Assembly: GCF_038002605.1 (NCBI RefSeq) | Contig: NZ_JBBOCT010000001.1 | Coordinates: 4,402,001-4,466,000 of the forward strand | DNA: 64,000 nucleotides | From: Bacillus sp. FSL K6-3431 | Lineage (GTDB): Bacteria > Bacillota > Bacilli > Bacillales > Bacillaceae_C | Direction of reading: 5' to 3' | Shown: piece by piece, positions 7,398 to 15,707 of the stretch | Layout of the letters: the number at the start of each line of letters is the position of its first letter | Numbering within the stretch: the first letter of the stretch is position 1 | The notes under the pieces: model-generated | Database searches by the model: none | What the model was told of the DNA's origin: nothing | Seen by the model: the letters and a program-made list of their open reading frames with translations, nothing else | Position numbers and translations under genes: made by a program

Positions 7398-7569
7398 GTC
7401 GGGTACGTCATATAACGCAGCATTCACGCTGCGGGACTCTCCGAGCCCCTTGGTCGCCAGGAGAAGAAGCAGGAAAGCAGAGATTCAGGCGACAACCCTG
7501 CGAGCCTTAGAACTTCGTTCTAAAGCTCGCAGGGTTCGTGAATGCGAAAACGTTATATGCCAATCCGAC
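7398..7569. repeat. Large imperfect cruciform element (about 170 bp)
   Basis: Nested inverted arms are visible: GTCGG/CCGAC (7398, 7565), CATATAACG/CGTTATATG (7409-7417, 7551-7559), GCATTCACG/CGTGAATGC (7420-7428, 7537-7545), and a central hairpin whose 12-bp arms are 7494-7505 and 7525-7536, with an inner TTAGAA/TTCTAA stem. Length and folding resemble the mobile bcr1-type palindromes of the B. cereus group. That identity is inference. Confidence 0.7.
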
Positions 7570-7614
7570 TCGATTTGAAGAAAATTCTTATTCAATACAA
7601 GGGCGCTTTTCTGG

Positions 7615-8397
7615 GTGCGACACGTTCTTGGCTCAAATGAGATGTGGTTAACACAATCTCGATAAAGGTCGGGCAATTTATGATTTAAATTGAAGGATAT
7701 TATCGAGAAGTCGAATGAAGAGGTAACGCTCTGAAAGGCTTCCACTGCGTCGAGTAGCACGCTGTTTAGTAAGGAAAAGCGTGTTATAAGCTCGGCTAAT
7801 AGGCGTGAGAATTTACCGTAACAGTCCGGCTGACGCAACCCTACCGATGGGGTGGAGTAAATCATGGTGCTTGGGTTGAACAGGTATGGTGAGAATGCAA
7901 TGTAAAATACAATAATACTGTATTGCTGACAAATCTTCGAATGTACGGGTCTAGAATGGCGTTATATAGAAATGTATTTACTACTAGATGTAGGGTTAGA
8001 TGTGGATGAGTAAGAATCCGGAATATAAAAGTCCATCTTGTGTTACAGGCACATGCAATGTTAACAGGCTCATAGGAAGCACCTAAGTTTGTTCCAAAAT
8101 AGATATAATTCGACGTTGTAAGCTGATAACGTGGAGGGATAGCCACTAGACTAATAGAAGATTCATTCATCATGCAAGGCAGTTCTTCAACGATTAATAA
8201 GGTTCTTGTAAGACTAATAGATGTTCACCCTCCACTGGACGGTACCAACTTATTGAAACGAAAGAATTGAGGCACACAAAGTACCGATGATTAATTGAAA
8301 TTGGATTAGTTGGAGCGCCGTATGCGGTGAAAGTCGCACGTACGGTGCGAAGTGGGGGAAAAGCTGGAGATAACGTCAAAAGCTTAGCTATCACTAT
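7615..8397 (+). ncRNA. Group II intron RNA without an encoded maturase
   Basis: The 5' end is GTGCGAC, matching the GUGYG rule for group II introns. A domain V hairpin lies at 8313-8350: GAGCGCCGTATG, a GAAA tetraloop at 8329-8332, and CACGTACGG closing the stem. It is followed by a domain VI-like stem (AAGCTG / AGCTT with unpaired A residues) and the end CTATCACTAT. At about 783 nt it has only the ribozyme; no reverse transcriptase frame lies in domain IV or nearby, so it depends on a protein made elsewhere or is a relic. The sequence style fits bacterial class B introns. The flanking exon half-sites TTATTC and GAATAA form an inverted repeat when joined, so it sits inside another palindromic intergenic element. 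Confidence 0.8.
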
Positions 8398-8410
8398 AAT
8401 AAAACTACGC

Positions 8411-8452
8411 AAAAAAGTCGATTTTCCTATGTTGAGGAAATCGACTTTTTTT
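8411..8452 (+). terminator. Intrinsic terminator, probably bidirectional
   Basis: AAAAAAGTCGATTTTCCT and AGGAAATCGACTTTTTT form a long stem with a T-run on each strand, 14 nt after the intron end. Confidence 0.85.
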
Positions 8453-8511
8453 AGATTGAGGTTTGCATTATTATAAAATTTTTCACAGTATATTCTTCCG
8501 ATTAATTTTTG

Positions 8512-8564
8512 TTGACTATTCAGTTGAACTGTAATATATTGTTATTAAGTCGAACTATATAGTT
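8512..8564 (+). promoter_or_regulatory. PadR promoter and operator
   Basis: TTGACT (8512-8517) and TATATT (8535-8540) are 17 bp apart. A perfect palindrome AACTATATAGTT lies at 8553-8564, between the -10 box and the ribosome binding site. Flanking copies of AGTTGAACT extend it. PadR proteins commonly bind such dyads in their own promoter, so autoregulation is likely. Confidence 0.6.
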
Positions 8565-8584
8565 GAACTGAATGGAGCGAGGAT

Positions 8585-8902
8585 ATGAAACATCAATTAT
8601 TACCATTGTCTGAAACGATGCATTATATTTTATTAGCTCTGCGTGAGCCACTTCATGGCTATGCTGTGATGCAAAAAATCGAGAAAATGAGCAATGGAAC
8701 TGTTATTTTAGCAGCTGGTACATTATACGGCGCGATTGAAAACTTGAATAAGCATGGTTGGATTGAACCTGTTGCAGAGTCAGGTCGGAGAAAAGTTTAT
8801 ATGATAACTGCGGATGGAAGCGCCATTTTGGAAATGGAACAAAACAGGTTATTGCATATTTTATCCCTGTACAAAGGAAGTGAATCGAATGAAGAAATTT
8901 AA
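8585..8902 (+). CDS. PadR family transcriptional regulator
   Basis: The 105-residue protein starts at ATG 8585 after GGAGCGAGG. It has the PadR winged helix: HYILLALREPLHGYAVMQKI is helix 1-2, LAAGTLYGAIENLNKHGWI the recognition helix, and GRRKVYMITADG the wing. The C-terminal helix is short, as in PadR-s1 proteins. These repressors respond to small lipophilic or cell-envelope stress molecules and usually control an adjacent membrane protein. Here the next gene is a DUF2812 protein overlapping by 14 bp, a well-known pairing. Confidence 0.9.
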   Translation: MKHQLLPLSETMHYILLALREPLHGYAVMQKIEKMSNGTVILAAGTLYGAIENLNKHGWIEPVAESGRRKVYMITADGSAILEMEQNRLLHILSLYKGSESNEEI

Positions 8903-9458
8903 GATGTTTTTTGACATTGAAAAAGAGGAGCAATGGCTGAACGAGCAATTACAAAAAGGCTATCGTTGTACAAATATTAGTGGATTAGGAATATACACTT
9001 TCGAAAAAACCGACGAGAGATATGTGATGCGACTGGATTGTCAAGATTATTTATCAAAGAAAAAGTTCAAAGATTACAAAGGTATATATGAAGACTTCGG
9101 TTGGATTTATATAAATGGCTCCTGGCTTGGCGGAATTCGATATTGGCAAAAAGAAAATGATGATCAAAATGAAATCTTCTCGGATCGCCAGTCAAAGAGT
9201 AATTATTATAAAAGATTAATGGGTTATTCATTTATGTTGGGTATGCTGTGTTTGGCTTATTCTTATATGCTCTACAAGGATTCGGGATTATATTTAACTG
9301 AAGGTCTTTGGAGTATGAAAGGTGAATTATTTTGGAAAGCATTTTTATTTGAGACTCCATTTGTTCTTTTGAGGTCGCTTCCCGCACTTATAGTTATTAT
9401 TTTTGGTAGCAGTTTCTATAAAGCTTATAGAAAGTATTCAATGTTAAAAGAAAAATAA
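8889..9458 (+). CDS. DUF2812 domain membrane protein
   Basis: I chose ATG 8889 because GGAAGTGA precedes it and the sequence MKKFKMFFDIEKEEQWLNEQ is the DUF2812 N-terminus; an upstream ATG at 8814 lies inside padR. The 189-residue protein has a soluble N-terminal domain of about 110 residues (TFEKTDERYVMRLD, GWIYINGSWLGGIRYW) and two hydrophobic helices at about 116-135 and 160-180. Genes of this family sit directly behind padR and are its regulatory targets. The biochemical role is unknown. Confidence 0.85.
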   Translation: MKKFKMFFDIEKEEQWLNEQLQKGYRCTNISGLGIYTFEKTDERYVMRLDCQDYLSKKKFKDYKGIYEDFGWIYINGSWLGGIRYWQKENDDQNEIFSDRQSKSNYYKRLMGYSFMLGMLCLAYSYMLYKDSGLYLTEGLWSMKGELFWKAFLFETPFVLLRSLPALIVIIFGSSFYKAYRKYSMLKEK

Positions 9459-9477
9459 TAAACGAGGGGATTTAAAG

Positions 9478-10746
9478 ATGCACTTTTCTAAAAAGAAACC
9501 TTTCTTATTGGCTGTTATTTGTCTCATAATTGTTTTATCAGGGTGCAGTAATAATAATAAAGTGTTTGATGAAGCTGAAAAATATATTTCCTCTGTTAAA
9601 AAAATTAATATTCCGGATGATGTAAGAATAATTGGCTTGGGAGAGGCAACACATGGGAATTTAGAACTTCAGAAGTTGAAAAAAGATGTATTTGCAGCAT
9701 TAATTAAAAATGAACATGTCCGTGTGTTTGTAATAGAAGGGGATTTTGGAGGCGGACAGGAAATTAATCAGTTCATTATAGATGGAAAAGGTACTGCAGA
9801 AGAAGCTGTGAACGCACTTGATTACAGCATTTATAAAACGGAGCAAATGATCGATCTTGTTCAATGGATGCATGATTATAACGTTACTGCCAGTAACGAT
9901 GAGAAAATATATTTTTACGGAAATGATATGCAGCGATATGATTACAGTAAAAAAGGTCTGCTTGACTATTATGAAGTTGCTAACAAGGATGCGAAACAAA
10001 AATATGCAGTTCAACTGGAACATGCTTCAAATAATACAATGAGATCGTTATCAACGAAGCAACTGAATAAAATTTATGAAGTGCTCGATAATATCATTTT
10101 TGATCTGCAATCGAACGAAGTAGCATATACGGAACATTCATCATCGGATACGTTTGCCTTTGCTTTAGAATACGCACAACTTATGAAACAACGAACAGAG
10201 CTATTTTTAAATGAGGGGGACTACCAACAACTTCGCGATCAGTATTTAGCTGACAATTTGCACTGGATTGTTGAATTTGAGGCTGCTCGTGGTCATGATA
10301 AGGTATTCTTCTCCGGACATAATGGGCATATCGAAAAAACGTCTGCTTCATTAGCTGGTTATAAATCGATGGGAAGTTATTTAGATGAGTTATATGGGTC
10401 CAAGTATTTTGCAATTGGTACCGACTTAATGAATAGTAAATTTCAAGCCTTAAACCGCAGAACTGATAAAAGAAAGAGTTATAAGATAAAGAATCATAAT
10501 GGTTTAGTTGGTGCATTTAGGGAAGTAGAGCCAAATATCTTCTACGTTGATTTTGAAAAAGCCAGTGAGTCAAAGGAATTGTTGGACATTTTAAGAAGTG
10601 AACAAAAAATGGTAAACGTAGGTGACGACTTTCGTTCTTGGCAAAAGCTTTTAAAAATTTTTTACACAATTGAAATGATACCCAATAAGGCCTATGACGG
10701 CATAATTATTTTAAAAGAAGCAACACCAACAGATGTAATTGATTAA
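9478..10746 (+). CDS. Erythromycin esterase-like lipoprotein
   Basis: The 422-residue product has a lipoprotein signal (IIVLSGC, Cys23) and the family motif GLGEATHG (about 53-60) with the catalytic-type histidine. VRVFVIEGDFGGG follows at about residues 81-93. A second conserved block is FFSGHNGHIEK, followed by GSYLDELYGSKYFAIG. EreA/EreB-type enzymes hydrolyse macrolide lactones, but most members of the superfamily have unknown natural substrates. A lipid-anchored, extracellular form points away from the classic cytosolic resistance enzymes. It lies 19 bp after the DUF2812 gene, in the same apparent operon, and so is probably under PadR control. Confidence 0.85.
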   Translation: MHFSKKKPFLLAVICLIIVLSGCSNNNKVFDEAEKYISSVKKINIPDDVRIIGLGEATHGNLELQKLKKDVFAALIKNEHVRVFVIEGDFGGGQEINQFIIDGKGTAEEAVNALDYSIYKTEQMIDLVQWMHDYNVTASNDEKIYFYGNDMQRYDYSKKGLLDYYEVANKDAKQKYAVQLEHASNNTMRSLSTKQLNKIYEVLDNIIFDLQSNEVAYTEHSSSDTFAFALEYAQLMKQRTELFLNEGDYQQLRDQYLADNLHWIVEFEAARGHDKVFFSGHNGHIEKTSASLAGYKSMGSYLDELYGSKYFAIGTDLMNSKFQALNRRTDKRKSYKIKNHNGLVGAFREVEPNIFYVDFEKASESKELLDILRSEQKMVNVGDDFRSWQKLLKIFYTIEMIPNKAYDGIIILKEATPTDVID

Positions 10747-11318
10747 AACAAAATATTTTATTGCCTTTTTTCAAAACAGGTTCTTATTTTAAGTAAAATA
10801 TGCATTAGCTAAAACTGTATATTTTTGAAGGTGAAAATAAAGTTATTCCATTATCGGCCGCGATTGTTGAAAAAACAAATGATAATTTGTTGCGGTAAAC
10901 ACTTTGGTATTGTAGTAGTAAATGAGGTCATATATTGTACAAAAAGGATAGATGTATGCAGGTACACTCCCCTGTTCATCTACCCTTCCATTTACCCTAC
11001 ATGATGTGTGACATTATAATAAATTGTTTAGTTATAGGGTTTTATTATTATTTACTTGACTTTTAATTAATAAAAATGATTATCTAAAGGGGTTTTTAAG
11101 TCTCCCAAAAGTACATCTGAAATTTGGAAATGGATTAAGAAGGTCGGGCCTCAGGTATGGGTGTTGAGTATGATCGTTTAAATTCATCCAAACCGGATCT
11201 TTTATGACGGGGCGGGAAAAATAAGAGTTTTTTAACGGTACAGTTGTGTCTAAATAAAAATCTACATTTCAATTCAGATCAATCTCACATGAAAAAAGCC
11301 GTAGAAGTGAGGGAAGGC
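10747..11318. other. Intergenic stretch, mostly featureless
   Basis: A small AACAAAT/ATTTGTT hairpin lies near 10880. A short plus-strand frame around 11105-11180 (TSEIWKWIKKVGPQVWVLS) looks protein-like and may be a relic, but I cannot assign it. Nothing else is supported. Confidence 0.4.
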
Positions 11319-11921
11319 TCAACTATGGTTCTCTTTTAACTGTGGAATTTGATCCATTACTTCTTTCATCGTGAAAGAAATACAGGAGATATTGGGAGAG
11401 GTAATTTGTTCATCCCCTTGGAAGATATTAATGATTTCATAACGATCATTAGTTAAAATATATTGCTCTAAAAACCCAGAGTTTGGATCTACAATCCAAT
11501 ATTCAGGAATATTGAATTCAGCATATGTTTTTAACTTTTCAATTTTATCACGCTTTAAAGAAGAAGGGGAGAGGATTTCAACGACTAGATCTGGTGCCCC
11601 CTCTATTCCCCGATTGGATAAAATATTTATGCAGCTTTTGTTAACAAGTGCTAGGTCGGGTTGGCGCACTTCTGTAGAAGAGAAAATAACATCAATTGGA
11701 GAGAAAAAGATAAAGTAGTTTGATTTACAATTTAAAGAGATCTGCTCATTTATTTCAAAAATGAGCAGTTGATGGATGGTCGATGGGGAAGGGCTCATCA
11801 ATTCTAATTGTCCTTGTACTAATTCGTAACGTCTCTGATCGTCTATTTCAGCGTAATCATCATAAGTAAGATTGTTTTCTTTTATCATATTTCGTTTTTC
11901 GTCTTTGTTTTTATGATTCAT
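11319..11921 (-). CDS. Uma2 family (DUF820) putative endonuclease
   Basis: The start at 11921 follows AAGGAGGATGT directly; longer versions would begin inside that site. The 200-residue product has the Uma2 PD-(D/E)XK layout: LTYDDYAEIDDQRRYELVQG at the N-terminus, then VRQPDLALV carrying the catalytic aspartate, then PDLVVEILSPSS with the glutamate, then KLKTYAEFNIPEYWIVDP. Uma2 proteins are abundant in cyanobacteria and scattered in Bacillales; some are suspected transposon-derived nucleases. Function in this host is unknown. It stands alone. Confidence 0.85.
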   Translation of the reverse strand: MNHKNKDEKRNMIKENNLTYDDYAEIDDQRRYELVQGQLELMSPSPSTIHQLLIFEINEQISLNCKSNYFIFFSPIDVIFSSTEVRQPDLALVNKSCINILSNRGIEGAPDLVVEILSPSSLKRDKIEKLKTYAEFNIPEYWIVDPNSGFLEQYILTNDRYEIINIFQGDEQITSPNISCISFTMKEVMDQIPQLKENHS

Positions 11922-12109
11922 TTGTACATCCTCCTTACAAGCAATGAAATAAAGCAAATTTTGGGTTTGCTACTCAATCGTTTTCTAAGGGTTGCGGTAC
12001 CTGATTGTATTTTAATTAATTTTTCAAGCTAGATTCATTCCAATACTGTCAATAAACGAAAAAAAAAATCCCCCTTTGAGCTTAACGTACCATAGAGCGG
12101 AAAGGACTA

Positions 12110-12295
12110 ATGCCTGAAGGGATTCCATTGGAAAATATTTCTTATTTAACAATACTCTTTCCTATTATAATTATAGCACAAAGGAATTTTTCGAACATAG
12201 AACTTATTTTGATGATGATATCTATTTTCATTTTTTTCTGGATTGGAAAAAGTGGTCAAACGATTGGATTGTGTTGTTTCCCCATAGGATGGTAA
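12110..12295 (+). CDS. Possible small membrane protein
   Basis: A 61-codon frame from ATG 12110 follows GGAAAGGACT. It contains two hydrophobic stretches (ISYLTILFPIIIIA and LILMMISIFIFFWIG). It could be a real small protein or the truncated start of a membrane gene. No family is recognised. The rest of 11958-12529 shows nothing I can name. Confidence 0.3.
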   Translation: MPEGIPLENISYLTILFPIIIIAQRNFSNIELILMMISIFIFFWIGKSGQTIGLCCFPIGW

Positions 12296-12529
12296 CTTAC
12301 TACGGATAAGGTTCTATTTAATAATTCTCTCACGCAACTCCTCCCAAGCCCTACAATTTTGTGAACCATTGCCAAATTTACATACGATTAGAAATATTTA
12401 CAGATCTGTTCAGCCAGTTTTATGAGTGAAAATTAACCTTTTGTAGATACTATCATGTAAATAAACACATTTATATGGCATATTCATGATTATGTAAGAA
12501 TGAGTCATTCAATGATAAGGAGTAGTTTA

Positions 12530-13117
12530 ATGAGTTGGTATAATAAATTAAATGAATACTTTCCAGCCGAGGAAATGAAATCAAAAAAGCATATGGATAA
12601 ACTATTAAGTGAAAAAGGGGATATTTATCATAAAGATGAAGGTTTATACCATGTGATGATGTATGCAGAGTTCGATAAATTTGTTTTTATTGATTATATA
12701 TGGGTATCGTCGAAGGCAAGAGGCGAAGGAATTGGACATAAATTAATGGAAAAAATGAAAGTGAAAAACAAGCCCATATTGTTAGAAGTGGAACCGATTG
12801 ATTACGATGATTCTGATACGGAAAAAAGATTACGCTTTTATAATCGAGAAGGTTTTATTCATGCCCAGTCAATTGGTTATAATCCCCGTTCATTAGCTAC
12901 GGATAAGCCATTGACATTAGAAATTTTATATTGGTCACCGAATGAAAGCGATACAGAAGCAAATATTTATAAACAAGTGCAAACAATCTATGAAACGATA
13001 CATTCATATAAGGCAGAAGAAATATATGGTAAGCCCGAGCAAAAGGTAGATGAGGTGGTAACATTTGATGAACAGCGAAGGGATGATTTCACAGGAGAAA
13101 TGGAGGCTCGTGATTAA
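12530..13117 (+). CDS. GNAT family N-acetyltransferase
   Basis: The start at 12530 follows ATAAGGAG; the earlier ATG at 12500 has no such site. The 195-residue protein has GNAT motif A as WVSSKARGEGIGHKLMEKM (about 57-75), with R-x-x-G-x-G/A for the acetyl-CoA pyrophosphate. Motif B is RLRFYNREGF, typical of the late beta-alpha of the fold. The C-terminal 50 residues are charged and may form an extra helix (YKQVQTIYETIHSYKAEEIYG). The substrate is unknown. It is monocistronic. Confidence 0.85.
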   Translation: MSWYNKLNEYFPAEEMKSKKHMDKLLSEKGDIYHKDEGLYHVMMYAEFDKFVFIDYIWVSSKARGEGIGHKLMEKMKVKNKPILLEVEPIDYDDSDTEKRLRFYNREGFIHAQSIGYNPRSLATDKPLTLEILYWSPNESDTEANIYKQVQTIYETIHSYKAEEIYGKPEQKVDEVVTFDEQRRDDFTGEMEARD

Positions 13118-13342
13118 TATTTTCATAAGATTATCTCACTGATACTTTAGCTTTCCCTCGGCTTAAGATGTGGGTACTTACTGCTAAATAGTCGCAGTAG
13201 GATTCTAGGGCAGGAACAGCGAGAGAAAGAATATGTATCGGGGATATACAGGAGTGATAATCAAAAGAAATTCGAGATCGGGTCCAGGTGTGGATTCGGT
13301 CTCATTCCCATTCGGAATCACTTAATGCTTCGTCCCTAATGG

Positions 13343-13501
13343 TTCGGATGTTTTAGTATTGCTTCTTTATGTGAGGAAACATACGAGATAGAAGAGGTAC
13401 GATGGCACGTGAAGCAAGGGTTTGAGGGGGATTCACAAAACAATGAAGTAGTGAATTGGTGTACATTTAATCCATCTTCACCAAAAGTTTGGTTAGAGTA
13501 A
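13343..13501 (+). pseudogene. C-terminal gene remnant, unrecognised
   Basis: A 52-codon open stretch without a start reads as normal protein (EVRWHVKQGFEGDSQNN, then WCTFNPSSPKVWLE) up to a TAA at 13499-13501. The upstream DNA (13118-13342) contains stops in all frames. This is probably the last part of a lost gene. Confidence 0.35.
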
Positions 13502-13583
13502 GGTATTAAGAGATTGAAATTAAATGTCGGAATGTTATGGTTATTATGGATAGATTAATAAGTTTAGGAGTGAGGGAGAATAA

Positions 13584-14108
13584 ATGGCAGAAATACAAGC
13601 AGTGTTTATCGATCGTGATGGAACAATTGGGGGTACAGGTCACTTTATTCATCCCAAAGACTTTAACCTATATTCCTTTAGTAAAGAGGCCTTTAAGATG
13701 TTAAAAGAAAATAATATTCGGATGTTTGCCTGTACCAATCAACATAGAATAAGTAGAGGCCAAGCCACGGTTGAGGACTTTTATAGTGAGTTTATGTCCT
13801 ATGGATTTGATGACGCCTTCATTTGTCCGCATAATCATGAGGAAAAGTGTAAATGTCATAAGCCGAAACCAGGAATGTTAATTGAAGCATCTAAAAAGTA
13901 TCATTTGGATTTAAAGAAAACTGCCTTTATTGGTGATGTTGGTGGAACGGATATGTTGGCAGCACATTCAGTTGGAGCTAAGAAAATTTTAGTATTGACT
14001 GGATGGGGAGAGGACTCACTTAAAAAATATCGCTATACATGGGATGAAGTAGAACCGGATTATATTGCCAAGAATTTATTAGATGCTGTTAAGTGGCTTA
14101 TAAAATGA
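13584..14108 (+). CDS. HAD-IIIA phosphatase, GmhB/HisB-N type
   Basis: The 174-residue protein begins at ATG 13584 after AGGAGTGAGGG. HAD motif I is DRDGT (residues 10-14). A zinc loop (CPHNH and CKCHKP, about 82-96) is characteristic of the GmhB/HisB-N group. Motif III lysine lies in KCHKPKPGML and motif IV is FIGDVGGTD. Relatives dephosphorylate heptose bisphosphate or histidinol phosphate. With no heptose pathway nearby, the natural substrate is open. Motif II is TNQ rather than the usual TNQS. Confidence 0.85.
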   Translation: MAEIQAVFIDRDGTIGGTGHFIHPKDFNLYSFSKEAFKMLKENNIRMFACTNQHRISRGQATVEDFYSEFMSYGFDDAFICPHNHEEKCKCHKPKPGMLIEASKKYHLDLKKTAFIGDVGGTDMLAAHSVGAKKILVLTGWGEDSLKKYRYTWDEVEPDYIAKNLLDAVKWLIK

Positions 14109-14147
14109 AAAGTTGTACCCATTTTAGGAGAAAGGGTGAGTAATAAG

Positions 14148-14643
14148 TTGCAATATTATATAGGAATTGTCCCTCCAGAGAGCATTATTGAACAGATAAA
14201 CCAATTAAGACGAGATTGGGACTACAAAGCTACTGAACCACATATTACTATAAAGGCTTCTGGACATCTTAATGATAATAAAGGTTATCAGTTATAAAGC
14301 ATTTGATATTTTAGTGGACGGAGTTGATCGTATCGGAGATTCGGTACTTTTTTATAAGGTTTCATCAGAGAGGATCCTGGATTTGCATAAGAGATTAGTT
14401 GAGGCAGTTTCTCCCACTGATGCAGAAATAAAAAGCGGTTTTGAATTAGATCATTATATTCCCCATTTAACGATTATGAAGCATAAAAAAGGCTACAAGG
14501 ATCTTCCACTTAATCAAATAGCATTAGAATCTAGTAAAATATTAAACGATCAATATTTGTTCAAGGCCCATTCAGTAAGATTTTATGGTCGTCATAATGA
14601 AGGTAAAAATTATGAAAGAATCATTGATATGCCCCTTAGTTAG
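14148..14643 (+). pseudogene. 2'-5' RNA ligase-like (2H phosphoesterase) gene, frameshifted
   Basis: From TTG 14148 (RBS GGAGAAAGGGTGAG) the frame gives LQYYIGIVPPESIIEQI and the first 2H motif PHITIK, then stops at 14297. From about 14272 the adjoining frame continues with FDILVDGVDRIGDSVLFYKV and the second motif PHLTIM to 14643. Compared with intact relatives, about 15 residues are missing between the halves. A small deletion therefore caused the shift. The 2H enzymes act on cyclic phosphodiesters or RNA ends. It lies 39 bp after the HAD gene. Confidence 0.75.
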
Positions 14644-14753
14644 AAGCACTCTTCAAGTAATGAAGATGAACGATAAATAGTTAACCAAGTGCTTACTCTT
14701 TTCCATCTAAAGCAGAATTTTGAAAAAGAATTACCAAAAAAGGAGTGCGCCTG

Positions 14754-15707
14754 TTGAAAAGTTTTATACTAAGTGTATCTAGTGTGATAATAATCGCTTT
14801 AATTATTGCTACAGTAATTTATGAACGAAATTCCAATGAAGTCACACATCCACAACTGGGACAGTTAAATAATGTGAGGGATAACCAAGAATCACAAAAC
14901 GAACCAGAACAACCTCAGTCCGAGCAGTTACAACCGATTAATATAAATGATACGATTACTTACACTTTACAAAATAACGAACTAAACATAACGTACAATA
15001 AGGGAAAAGATTGGATTAGGGTTCCAGTTGAACAGGATCAATTATTTGCGGGGGAATATAACGGGAATAAACAAGAACTGATTGAAAATAGCTATATTTT
15101 AACGGAAGATCGAGTTGCATTTTTATATTTGGATGGATTTAACTCGGATGAAAAAAGGATCTTATTAACCTATTCACTTGATCAAGGGAAAACGTGGGAG
15201 GAGTCAGTGGTTACAGAACCATTTCCATCCATGCGTTTTAGAAAAGTAGATTTTCTAAATGATCATTTTGGATATGCCATTATTTCTGGTGATCGAACCA
15301 TGTCACAGGAGTCTTCACATGTCTTTTTAACACTGGATGGTGGAGAGAGTTGGAACGAGACAAATAATTCAGGGGTAACGAGATTACTTTCGAATGGTGG
15401 ATTTTTAGATGAATCAACTGGGTTTTTGTCCTTTGGAACCATTAATCCTGAGGAGCCGGATCTATATGTTACCCAAGATGCTGGGAGTACTTGGAGTGAA
15501 GCAACTATTAATATTCCAGAAAAATATGATAAAATCTTTGTTTCTGCTGAAACTCCAGAAAAAGAGGAAGACCATTTGGCAGTTTTAGTTAATCAAGGCC
15601 CTAACGGTGATTATGAAGGTGGAAAGGTGAAAGGTAAATTTATTTCAAAAGACAGCGGTAAAACATGGGGGTTTTTAAAGGAGGTACAGCCAAATGAAAC
15701 AGAGTAG
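14754..15707 (+). CDS. Membrane-anchored Asp-box (sialidase-like propeller) protein
   Basis: I chose TTG 14754 after AAAAAGGAGTGCG. The 317-residue product has one N-terminal helix (SVSSVIIIALIIATVI), a Gln/Glu/Pro-rich linker, and an extracellular domain with four Asp-box repeats of the S/D-x-G-x-T/S-W kind: DQGKTWEES, DGGESWNET, DAGSTWSEA and DSGKTWGFL. Such repeats cap blades of beta-propellers, as in sialidases and YCF48-type assembly proteins. No enzymatic residues can be claimed. Its last 14 bp overlap the next membrane gene, so they are co-translated. Confidence 0.75.
   Translation: MKSFILSVSSVIIIALIIATVIYERNSNEVTHPQLGQLNNVRDNQESQNEPEQPQSEQLQPININDTITYTLQNNELNITYNKGKDWIRVPVEQDQLFAGEYNGNKQELIENSYILTEDRVAFLYLDGFNSDEKRILLTYSLDQGKTWEESVVTEPFPSMRFRKVDFLNDHFGYAIISGDRTMSQESSHVFLTLDGGESWNETNNSGVTRLLSNGGFLDESTGFLSFGTINPEEPDLYVTQDAGSTWSEATINIPEKYDKIFVSAETPEKEEDHLAVLVNQGPNGDYEGGKVKGKFISKDSGKTWGFLKEVQPNETE

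Noticed and set aside
6689..7569. Integron gene cassette with attC sites
   Set aside because: The flanking repeats look superficially like attC (arms around a gene), but the RYYYAAC/GTTRRRY core with the right spacing is not present, and integrons are not usual in Bacillaceae. A palindromic mobile element is simpler.
7485..8412. Three consecutive minus-strand open frames of 72 to 126 codons
   Set aside because: They lie in the palindrome and group II intron. Their products are rich in unusual residues and they have no ribosome binding sites. The plus-strand RNA reading explains the sequence better.
10181..10516. A 111-codon minus-strand frame
   Set aside because: It is inside the erythromycin-esterase-like gene, whose conserved motifs are on the plus strand.
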